In this document: in pieces, positions 55,614 through 64,000 of the stretch | Layout: the number at the start of each line of letters is the position of its first letter | Position numbering within the stretch: position 1 is the first letter of the stretch | Assembly (NCBI RefSeq): GCF_010093815.1 | Contig: NW_022985558.1 | Span: 907,459 to 971,458 of the forward strand | DNA from: Pseudovirgaria hyperparasitica | Taxonomy: Eukaryota > Ascomycota > Dothideomycetes > Acrospermales > Acrospermaceae | Length of the DNA stretch: 64,000 nucleotides | Direction: 5' to 3' | Program-made: the position numbers and the translations under genes | Notes under the pieces: generated by a model | The model's database searches: none | What the model saw: only the letters and a program-made list of their open reading frames with translations | Told to the model about the DNA's origin: nothing

Positions 55614-56747
55614 TCAACTATCATCATCACCCTGCTTCTCAAGCTTGCCCATCTCTCGCTTCTCACCGGTCTCTCCGATTATGCGGATCCTATCTAGACG
55701 CACCCTCTCACTCTCGCCATCGCCGTCGACAATGAACACGACAAGCGAGGTGACATTCTGGAACTTGACAAATCTCAGCTCCAGACGGGCGGTGCCAGTC
55801 TCTTCGTTCCAGTCCTGTTGTTTCAGCTCAATCTCTTGAGTCGGTGTGATGTCGTCGGCCTCGTCGAAGCCGAGATTGTGCGCGCGATTCGAGTAGATTC
55901 TGACAGTCTTGGGCCGCATTGGCAGCTCGTCATCCTCATCTTCACCTTCGGGCACTCGTGGCGGACGGGATGTGATCTGTATGGTGTGTATCTTCATGGT
56001 CATGTTGAAGGGGATGTACAGCATGAGCTGCTCGTCCGTATCGCTCTCCACCCAGTCAGTCTTCTTCTGGGTATCGGTGGCCTTGCCTTTGCCCTTTGCG
56101 CCATCGAGGTCCAGCGCCGAAGGTTTGCCTAGATCGAAGAGGACTCGGGCTTCTCCAAAGTCACTGTCGCGATTCAACAAGTCTAGTCCTTTTGTGTCGA
56201 CGTGCTCCGTAACATCGCTGTAGCCGCGAGCCAGTTCAGCACCGCGCCAGGTGCCTCCGTTGCCAGTGCCACTGCTTTCTCCTCCAAAGCCGCCGCTCGA
56301 GTCTGAGTCGGCCTCGGCCGCGATCTTCTTTATGGTATCCTGTAGAGCCTTGGGGTCGGCACCCCTCACTCTTGAGACCTCCACACCCTTCTTGAAGACG
56401 AGGAAGGTAGGCATCCTAGGAGGATATTGTTAGTCTCTGCGCTTGTGAGGAAAGAATATGTGCCTACGCTGTTATCTCATATGTCTCGGCAATGCCAGTC
56501 TGGTTGTCGACATTGACTTTTGCGAATGTGACAATCTTCGGTCGTGAGAGCTGTGCAGCAAGTTGCTCGTACACAGGAGCAACGTTCTTGCATGGACCAC
56601 ACCAATCGGCATAGACCAAACTGCTGTTAGACTCTATGTTGGCGATTGACCATCAGAGAAAGACTCACAGTCTACCACTACAACGCGGGAGCTGTCCAGT
56701 AGAGAGCTGAACTGGCGTCCAGAGCTGATTTCGACTGGTTTCGCCAT
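55614..56747 (-). CDS. Thioredoxin-like protein with PITH domain (TXNL1 type)
   Basis: Exons 56747-56669, 56615-56468 and 56415-55614 give 342 residues. The thioredoxin domain begins MAKPVEISSGRQFSSLL and, with the model used, reads VVVVDFYADWCGPCKNVAP, redox cysteines 32 and 35 (CGPC), then VNVDNQTGIAETY and AMPTFLVFKKG with the cis-proline. A Ser/Gly-rich linker leads to a PITH domain (about 130-310) with DEQLMLYIPFNMTMKIHTIQ, PKTVRIYSN and VTSLVVFIVDGDGE. Human TXNL1 binds the 26S proteasome through PITH, so a cytosolic proteasome-linked redox role is likely. Oddity: intron 1 (56668-56616) starts with GTGAGT, but the only 3' boundary restoring the family sequence ends in TTTGG rather than AG; nearby CAG sites are out of phase. 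Confidence 0.87.
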
Positions 56748-57327
56748 GATGACCGGGTTTGAAAAGAGTCGCAAGAAGGTTCTATCGGATGCGCTGTCGA
56801 ATTAAGCAAGTCCAGAACTCCAGAGTCTATCACGAAGTGAAGAACTGAGGCTTGAGGCTTGTTTGTCGCCTTCGACTGAAGTGGGGTAGTGGGATGATTA
56901 GAGCTGTTTTAGCAAAAGCGCATGCATTTGTCGGCCGCGCGAACTTCACAGTTTCTTGAGAGGTCGCGCTTCATAGACGACACCTCGCCAGTTGTATCTA
57001 TATGGACATTTCTCCAACAAGCTTCTTAGACAATTACTCATCCCAATATGACTTCGCCACCTTCCTAAGTCTTCCTTCGGCTTCGTTATCCGGTCTGACA
57101 CCAACTCTGAGCATGCGTATGCGCATGGCACAGCCCAGCTTGACGTTGAAAGCAAAAGAACTTCACTTACTTGCTGCCTTGACCTATACGTTCGTGGCAT
57201 ATTCAAGTTTTGGACTGGCCCGAGAAACACTAGACGCTCATCATAAGGACTGTACCCGCGGAAGATTCCGACGGAGACTGCTATACACTGCAGCCATAGC
57301 TTCAGGTCTGCAAAGTGTAGTCACAGT
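56748..57327. promoter_or_regulatory. Divergent promoter thioredoxin / UBX4
   Basis: A 580-bp region between opposing starts serves both genes. A 114-codon plus-strand frame (57002-57346) overlaps it and the UBX4 start but has no motif. No TATA box is seen. Confidence 0.5.
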
Positions 57328-58907
57328 ATGGCATCTCATGTCGTAGTGGTAGACCCTTCTGCCAGGAGGGCTACGGTCAAGACGCAACCGCAAACATACT
57401 TGACCGATGTAAGAGATGAGGCTTGTAAGAAACTTGGCGTGCCTGGAGACCAATTTACCTTAAAGTCAGTCGACTTCGGCGTCCGCTTTGTCCTGAGCTG
57501 ACCGCATTTCCAAGGTTCAACCAAAAGCAAATAGATCTCTCGCTCACGATTAGACTGTCTGGATTACCGCAAGGCGCAAAACTTGATCTCATACAGCAGT
57601 CTCGCTCCCCTACGGTCGTCTCGGTCGCTCTACAGCTCCCCGCATCGGAAGACAATGCTCGTCTCACGCAAAAATTCCCAAGTAATACCTCCCTATGGCA
57701 GATTCTCAGAGTGTTCGAAAGCTCCCCAGCACCAAGAAACCCTCGCGGGGCGTACAACTTCACACAACGAGCCGCCACAGACATGAATGACGGCTCTACC
57801 TCCGGGGCTGGGCGACTGAACTACGAGGCACCTGTGCTGAATGTGATGGGAAGAGAAAGATCAAGCTTCACAGAATTGCAGCAGACTCTCGCACAGCTGG
57901 GTCTCAGCGGAAGCGTGCTTCTAAGACTCAGCTACCGTAATAGTGGGAAGCCATTAGAGGAAGCCATGTCGGAGATATCGCAATTCTTCAAGACGAGCGA
58001 CAATCTTGCTACGGAAGCGAACGATCCTCCAACGACCACCCATCTTGGCACTGTGATCGAAAAGTCTTCCCCCAAGGATGTGGCAAGTGTTGTGGACACG
58101 AAAGAAGTACCAGCTGAGGATAACCTGCCAACACCAATGGAAGACGTTGTATCGACATCTCCTCAAGATTTACAGAAGCAAACGGAAGCAAATGCAACAC
58201 CTGTCCAGCCTACTACCGGTCCCGGCGATCGCCCCGTAGTAATCTTCTCTCCCCCAAGTACATCCACACCACAGGCCGCATCCCAGCCGCACAACTCCAA
58301 CGACTACGATCTTTCCGTTGATCAGGCGAGACGCTATCAGACACAACTACAAGATCTAAGTCGTAACAAGCGGCTCCCATCGGACAAGGAGATAGAAGCG
58401 GCCGATAAAGCGAAAGCTGAGAAACTGGCAGCTGTCACAGAGGTCAAGATTCGCATCCGAGTGCCCGATCAAACCCAGGTCGAAGTTCACTTTACACGAC
58501 AGGACACCACGAAAGAACTCTTCGACCTCGTGAGATCAATGCTCGAGCATGGAGACCAACCTTTCTTGTTGCGCTACACGTCACCGAAGGGGGGACTGGC
58601 GGTGTTGAAGGAAGGCACGCAGAAACTGGTGTCAGACCTGGGTTTCCATGGCCGTGTTCTAATCACCTGCACCTGGGATGATAGCGTGCCCATACCTGCT
58701 AGGAGACCTCCGAGCCTGAAGCAGGAATGGAGGGAAAAGGCACAGGTCCTGAAGGTGGAAACGATCGCTACTCCAGTTCCTGAGCAGAATCCTGGAGGAG
58801 GATCATCACTGGCATCTTCCAGCAAGGGCAAGGGAAAGATGACTGATGGGGATAAAGAGTCTAAGCTGAAGGCAATGCTGAACAAAGGACTGTTCAAGAA
58901 GAAGTGA
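57328..58907 (+). CDS. UBX4: UBX-domain Cdc48 cofactor with TUG ubiquitin-like domain (Ubx4/ASPL)
   Basis: Exons 57328-57464 and 57515-58907 give 509 residues. The N-terminal TUG-UBL1 domain (about 1-75) reads HVVVVDPSARRATVK, YLTDVRDEACKKLGV and, across the intron, FTLKFNQKQIDLSLTIRLSG. A second ubiquitin-like stretch lies around 150-205, then an acidic/Pro linker. The UBX domain is at about 350-435: VKIRIRVPDQTQVEVHF, DTTKELFDLVRSML, FLLRYTSP, LVSDLGFHGRVLITC. A lysine-rich tail ends KAMLNKGLFKKK. Ubx4/ASPSCR1 proteins bind Cdc48/p97 hexamers and modulate ER-associated degradation. The 50-nt intron uses GTCAGT...TTCCAAG and completes a codon (AA|G). The start is the ATG at 57328 in CAGTATGGC context. 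Confidence 0.9.
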
Positions 58908-59224
58908 ACAGGTCCCGATTGTCGATATTTGAATAGAGCATAAGCGGCATTGACAGCGTACTTTAGCTTCTACTACATTCTTTGGATTGGCGATGTCGAG
59001 CCGTTAAGCATCCGTCACAAACACTGCATAGAGGTGAATGCTAAATTGATCTTGTAGTTTTTCATTTGAGTGCTCCCATATATGCATCCCGGTTCCGATC
59101 AGAACGACCCATAGAAAGAGGCTACAGAGAGAGAGGTTGCTCCACGCTTGTTGTAAAGCAGACCGATTTTTGCTCCGTCCAAGTTAACACACATTGTAAA
59201 ACCCCCGTTGTCATATGTATGCAT
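58908..59224. other. Convergent spacer UBX4 / eL36
   Basis: 317 bp of 3' flank for both genes. A short GAGAGAGAGAG tract lies near 59129. No gene is seen. Confidence 0.5.
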
Positions 59225-59870
59225 CTAGTGACCCGCTCTCCTCGACTCGGCAATGATCTTGGTCATCTCGTCAACCTTCTTCTTGGCGCGGCCGAAAGTG
59301 CCGAGCTGTTAATGGTGTTAGTAGGGTATTTCTCTCTTGCATGACGAATGATGCGTTGGGATTTGTTCAAGGGAGTGATGTGAGACGTACTCTCTTCTTA
59401 GCCAGCTTGCGCGCACGCTTATCCTTTGAGTTGCGGAGCAGTTCGATAACACGGCGTTCGTAGGGTGCGAGACTGTGACAGAGGCGATCGAGTTAGCCAG
59501 CAATTCTCTGAAATCTTCTCTCTCTCTCTAATCCACCACAGATAGTGCCTCAGGTTGTCCACCTCTTCCCTCAAATCCATGCCCATAGATAGTTCCGTTC
59601 CAGAAAGATGTGTGCGTGACATACCCAGAGACCTCACGGACGATTTCCCGGACAAACGCAGTCCTCTTGCTCAATCTTCCCTTGCGAGTCGAGATCTTGG
59701 GTGCTGGGGTGCGAGGGGTGACTTTCTGTAGTTGGCGACCGGGACGTTAGCTCTCTCTTATTCCTGCTGGCGAGGGCGACGAAGACAGGAGAAGAAGGAC
59801 TTGGAAGACGTACGTGTCCAGAGTTGAGGCCGACGGCCAAGCCAGACTTCTGCTTGACTTCCTGCGGCAT
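59225..59870 (-). CDS. RPL36: 60S ribosomal protein eL36
   Basis: Exons 59870-59814, 59725-59625, 59472-59391 and 59305-59225 give 106 residues, the family length. Joined signatures are [80 protein letters not shown] and the terminal ESRRAGH. eL36 is a basic component of the large ribosomal subunit near the exit tunnel. Introns of 88, 152 and 85 nt interrupt the gene, typical of ribosomal protein genes; the two joins within codons (GG|T) and the two between codons all keep the frame. I searched intron 2 for C/D snoRNA boxes and found a CTGA but no matching RTGATGA. Confidence 0.96.
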
Positions 59871-60546
59871 CGTGGTGGTTAGTATTGCCTGGTATGGGGG
59901 CGTCGTGGTGTCGGTCGAGAAGTGAGGTCGGGTGCGAGCAAAAGTGGTAGCTGGAAAATGTGCGCAGGCTCTGACTAGGCGAGCCAATCACGTTGGTTTT
60001 CGTCCATGTCTTGCTTATGTAAGGGTGTTTCTGACTCCACGAACAAGCATGCTTTCGCTTGATGATTGATTCTCCTCTTCTTGTACGGTTCTGAAGTGTC
60101 TTAAGTTCTTGGTCCGTCGCAGTGCGCTGCATTCACGTAGAATGCCAATAACATCACTTTTATAACCACAAGCACACAGAGCTCATATGTATAAATTTTG
60201 GTAACAATCCATTCGCCTTGCCAAGGGTATATCTCATCTTCAAAGTCCTAAATCTGGTTCCCAAATTGACATCCAACGACCCTATGCAGCTCGTGACTAT
60301 TTCTATATACACCCAATGCTCACCAAGTCTCCGGTCCTAACAAATCAGTCTCACCCATTACCACGACCGTACCCAAATTCTTACAATCAAAAACCCATGG
60401 CAACATACAATCGCGATGAATCCAACGTATTACAGGCGCCGAGCAAAATGTTGTATGGCCAGTGACCCACATTTCTTGTTGTTGGGTCTAAAACCATGAT
60501 GCATCACAATACTGCGTTGCAAGATCTGGAGGTTGCCATGTCGGCT
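59871..60546. other. Intergenic, promoter of RPL36
   Basis: This is the promoter of RPL36 (-) and the 3' flank of the Frag1-family gene (-). No gene or strong repeat is seen. T/A-rich stretches near 60160-60200 may include the polyadenylation signal of the latter. Confidence 0.5.
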
Positions 60547-61562
60547 TCAAGGCTTCACGCCATTCACACCATTCGTGCCATTCGCGACGCCGTTGTTGTA
60601 GCGAGTTTCTGCACCAGCTCCGTTCGTCCTGTCGTAGAACCTGCCGGTAGGCGCAGTAACCGCAGGATCCTCGAGCGCCGCCTGCTGTTCGACCATGCCG
60701 ATCGTAGTCTCTTCGCTTTCGTGGTGTTTCGTCTTGATCGCTGGGAGGAAGTCAAGGAAAAATGACAAGACGTAGAACGTGTATATCAGTGCAATGATCC
60801 ACTCCAGGATGGCTGCGGCGTTCCACTGAGCCTGATTCTGCGTCACACCAAATGCTATACTTTCGTATTAGTCATGTGCATGATGGAGTAGTCACCAGGT
60901 CTTACCGATTGCAAGTGCCAACTCAAGGAGGATAAAAGACAACTTGATCCAGAAAGAAATGCGTAGTATGCGATGTTCGCGGAAGTGTATTCCAAGGCGC
61001 TGGTATTCGATACAGATGAATATGGCTGAGACGATATATCCTGCACTATTTGGTATGTCAGATCCAAAGTCTCAGAATCGAGCGCTCGCAACCCACATGA
61101 AGAGAACCAGGAAGATGTTATGCAAACGCGGATGGTGGAGGGTATCGAATATCGACAGTAATATTATGCCCGCAGCACCGACAACTGCTGCAATAATGGA
61201 GAGAATGGAACAGATTTTTTGGAACAAAGAAGTATTAGGTGTGAGTCTGCCCTTGTGCCTGAGCCAGCGTTCCGCAATGAACGCAAGATCTAAAGATACG
61301 ACGGTGACGGCTGACATGGCGATGAATAACGGCTTGAGGCCTTGTGCGCCCACATCGGAAATATATCTGTATCAGTGTAAGTTTGATTGGTATTCTACCA
61401 TGCTTGAAAGGTGCCCTACGCGATTCTCTGGCTTTGGTTCATGGATGGATAATGCGGTGACCCTTGCACCAGCCATGTTATCAACATGGCCAGCAGCATG
61501 GCGAGCCACACGCAGGCCGAGAATATCGGAACCATCCAATACGAGATCACGCCGTGCAACAT
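60547..61562 (-). CDS. Frag1/DRAM/Sfk1-family membrane protein
   Basis: Exons 61562-61420, 61366-61097, 61045-60906 and 60854-60547 give 286 residues. The start MLHGVISYWMVPIFSACVW opens the first of about six membrane helices. Later ones include IAMSAVTVVSLDLAFIAE, CSILSIIAAVVGAAGIILLS, a helix rebuilt across intron 2 (FLVLFIAGYIVSAIFIC), FWIKLSFILLELALAI and ILEWIIALIYTFYVLSFFLD. Conserved YISDVGAQGLKPLF and EYQRLGIHFREHRILR mark the family. Yeast Sfk1 acts at the plasma membrane with the PI4-kinase Stt4 and in lipid asymmetry; human relatives are FRAG1/PGAP2 and DRAM. The exact member is not resolved. The C-terminal 50 residues are hydrophilic and Asn/Gly-rich. All joins are in phase; at intron 2 the TAG acceptor was chosen over the downstream CAG because only it keeps the frame. 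Confidence 0.88.
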
Positions 61563-62849
61563 CTTGGCAGATGGCTGTATTCGAGTTGTGGATAAAGGAA
61601 TAAGGAAATGCGGATGCAGGAATTATCAATAACAACCCGACGACTACTAGTGCCGTGGACGGCGCGTGTTGAAAATTGGATTTTCGCAAGTCGCGCGACC
61701 GACGTACAAGGATACAACCGTGAAAAGGCCTTGTAGTAGATCGCACGAAACCGTGGCAGGAGAGGGATGTCGACGAGGTGGTACGGCGGTGCGATCAAAG
61801 AGAAGCCTGCCTTGTGGACGGGAGGAGTATTTGATTCATAGTCCTGTAGGAAGGTAGTTTGGCAAGAAAATGACATCATCGCATTTCTCGGCACCCTGCA
61901 TCCGGATCTGGTCGGAATCGCGCCTGAGCCACTCACGCAACTTCGCAAGGCGTTATACGATTCGACACGCATCTCTCGCATCTCTCGCAACTCTCGCAAA
62001 GGCCGCGTGGCACAATAACGAGGGCTTTGTTCTATTACTGGGCCAGATCATTTCTTGTCTTTTTTGCGCAGCGCGGGAGGCTGCACTGCAGCTTTTAATG
62101 GCCGATCATCCTAGTCGCAGATCTTGTGGTGTCGTACCTGTGCAAGACTATTATAGTAACGCCTTTTGTGCTACTGTCTGTCTACTTGCGCAAAATCAGT
62201 GTCAGTAATCGCCAGTCGGGACCGAACTCCGGGTTCGGATCTTGTCTGCTATTTCCGACAGGATGACCAAGCATACGCGTTCCGGCAAGGACTTGTTACT
62301 ACTACTTTGACGATATTAGCTAGAAGGCATGAAGCAGTTCTTTCTTATAGTTCCAACCCGTCTACGTATATGCGTTGATTCGTGGTGAATTTGCAGGCGT
62401 TTTGCTGAATAAGTAAATTCTCAATAGCGAAAGGCATTGGTGCATGTTTGGTTCTTCGCAGTCAGGCGTATTCTCTATCTAGACAATTATCTTCTTCTGG
62501 ACGACTGAACTGCATAACGAATGATATTACATGGGCTGTTGAGAAGGTAGTGCAATGATGGTCACAGATGCCATGGCCACTTTTCAAGAAAAGAGCCAAA
62601 GAAAGCGGGTGGAACGTTTTATGCACCCACGCCTTGACCAAGTTAGGTCTAGCTTGACAAGGCTCCACGGAATAATCTACCCCACACGCAAGCGCGTCGC
62701 GAATCGCGACAAGGTCCCTATTATCTACTGCTCCTCAGATGAACTCTCTCAGCACTGTTGCATGCAATTCCAACCCTCATCGCCTCACCACCACACATCG
62801 CTATATCTGCTTCCCTTATAAATTCCGCTCTTCTAGGTTGAAGACCGCC
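61563..62849. other. Divergent intergenic region
   Basis: This is upstream of the Frag1-family gene (-) and of the SNF2 gene (+). It contains a CGCATCTCT-type short tandem repeat at 61968-61998 and a palindromic cluster GCGTCGCGAATCGCGAC at 62694-62710. No gene is supported. Confidence 0.5.
61968..61998. repeat. Short tandem repeat of CGCATCTCT
   Basis: Three and a half copies of a nine-base unit (CGCATCTCT, then CGCAACTCT). Confidence 0.75.
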
Positions 62850-64000
62850 ATGTTTTCTTGCCATGCAAGCGTAAAAATTACACAATGCGATGGCTCCTCC
62901 TGTGGCGTTGATGATCATGCCGCAGCGCAATCGCCCCGAAAGCTCACGAACAGCATGCGCAAATTCTACGAACAAGGTGTGAAGGGTCTTGATGTCTGCA
63001 CCGAGTCTCCTCCTGCGCCTGCTATCAATAAGCGCAAGAGGCGGTTTGTCGCTGGATCTGATTCGGATGACAGTGGTCGGCCGCGTAAGAGAGCACGCTC
63101 AAGCACAACAAGTAGCACGGGACAGACGGATGAGATAGAGTCGGACATCGCCACACCTGCTTCCAACCTCGTGCTGGCTGCTGTCACATTTCATATCGTA
63201 TGTCATCTACGGTAGCTAGTACAAGTCAATCTGCTAATCATACGCCAGGACGAGCCAGGGCAGATACAGCATCACGATCCTGCTTGCGTCCTTCCAGTGA
63301 GCCTCGACGACAATATATATCTACAACTTGGAACAGAGGGCTCCAGTCGCAGGTCTGCTGGCCGTCGTAGAATGACTCCTGCACACGCGACCGAGCACGT
63401 CGAACTCGATTTCGACTTCTCCATCTCGATCCCGCGCAGCACCGCAGATGCTCCTTGCTCGTCAGAACTCAGAATCTATGGTAGTCACGTAGAAACACAT
63501 GTCGATGCATATGAGGTATTGAAAGATGTCCAGGTATGCTTGAAACGCTCGCGAAAGGGAAGATCGAATCGGGTTGGGACACAGTGCACACTCTTGCCAC
63601 CAAGCACGACACGCCGAACGTGGGATCTAGTCATCAGCCTTACGTGGGAGCTCCAGCGGCCTGGTATCGAGGATGAGCGGACGGATGACATTCTGTGGGG
63701 GCTGTCTTGCTTGAAGAAGTATACCTGCATCGATGGAGTAGATGCAGCGTCTGGCTCTGCAGCAGCAAACGTATCAGGAAGTCTGACATGGAAGCCAGAA
63801 GATTTCTACAATTACGTGCACACAACTTCGCCGGATGATGAGGTTTCCTCTAAAATACAGACGAAGATGCTCGAAAGTGAACTGTATCCCTTTCAGCGAA
63901 GAGCAGTAAATTGGCTTCTACGACGAGAAGGTGTTGGCTTTAGCAACGGGGAACTCGTACCGCTGCAGCCTCAATACTCGAGGGACAATTTACCTCCTTC
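62850..64000 (+). CDS. SNF2-family helicase (Irc20/SHPRH-like), N-terminal part (3' end off window)
   Basis: Exons 62850-63197 and 63249->64000; about 366 residues visible. The N-terminus has a nuclear-type basic/acidic stretch (NKRKRRFVAGSDSDDSGRP). The second exon holds a family-specific region (LDFDFSISIPRS, WDLVISLTWELQRPG) and, near the edge, ESELYPFQRRAVNWLLRREG. That is the Q-motif-like start of the SNF2 ATPase domain as found in SHPRH/Irc20 RING-helicases. The helicase motifs and any RING lie beyond the window. Yeast Irc20 is a nuclear ATPase with E3 activity in DNA-repair pathway choice; applying that here is inference. The 51-nt intron (GTATGT...ACGCCAG) joins in phase 0. The start is uncertain; an in-frame ATG at 62955 is an alternative. 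Confidence 0.8.

Noticed and set aside
59473-59624. C/D snoRNA inside RPL36 intron 2
   Set aside because: A CTGA is present but there is no RTGATGA box and no terminal stem.
1-64000. Transposons, virus-like elements and CRISPR arrays
   Set aside because: No transposase, reverse transcriptase, integrase or capsid-like frame, no long terminal or inverted repeats and no spaced direct-repeat array were seen.

Overview
The window is nuclear DNA of a filamentous ascomycete (Pezizomycotina, probably a dothideomycete-like mould; no finer placement is possible from the sequence alone). The evidence is short GT-AG introns of 47-310 nt with CTNAC/GCTGAC branch motifs, Zn2Cys6 regulators, fungal-specific protein families and 0.1-1.5 kb spacers. 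I see no rRNA, tRNA, transposon, virus-like element or CRISPR array. All gene models below were built by hand by joining exons across splice sites in matching phase.

Region 1-16.4 kb: a Zn2Cys6 regulator (-, cut by the left edge), a secreted lysozyme-like/LysM protein (-), a D-2-hydroxyacid dehydrogenase (+), a serine-rich conserved protein with no visible ATG (-) directly behind a PRA1 Rab-acceptor gene (-), the ER J-protein Erj5 (+), and a second Zn2Cys6 regulator (-). Region 17-30 kb: a Bcs1-like AAA ATPase (-), argininosuccinate synthase with five exons (-), a large disordered protein with a myristoylation-type N-terminus (+), and a Tps3/Tsl1-type trehalose synthase subunit (+). Region 30-41 kb: a fungal multi-pass membrane protein (+), a short-chain dehydrogenase (+), then a run of translation-related genes: NatD acetyltransferase (-), the 40S assembly factor Pno1 (+) and the diphthamide ligase Dph6 (-).

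Region 42-55.6 kb: an Msn2/4-type C2H2 stress regulator (-), then about 9-11 kb without any convincing protein gene, crowded with di-, tri-, tetra- and pentanucleotide tracts. Its far end (about 54.9-55.15 kb) holds a TATA-led segment with nested inverted repeats that may be a small structured RNA gene. Region 55.6-64 kb: a PITH-domain thioredoxin (-) and a Ubx4/TUG-type Cdc48 cofactor (+) share one divergent promoter; then ribosomal protein eL36 (-), a Frag1/DRAM/Sfk1 membrane protein (-), and the first part of an SNF2-family helicase (+, cut by the right edge).

Most genes are housekeeping or regulatory and do not form one pathway cluster. The main things to check are: a thioredoxin intron that fits its protein only if it ends in GG; a coding/intronic (GA)18 tract in a transcription factor; a conserved ORF that lacks an ATG behind PRA1; the microsatellite-rich desert; and the candidate RNA gene.
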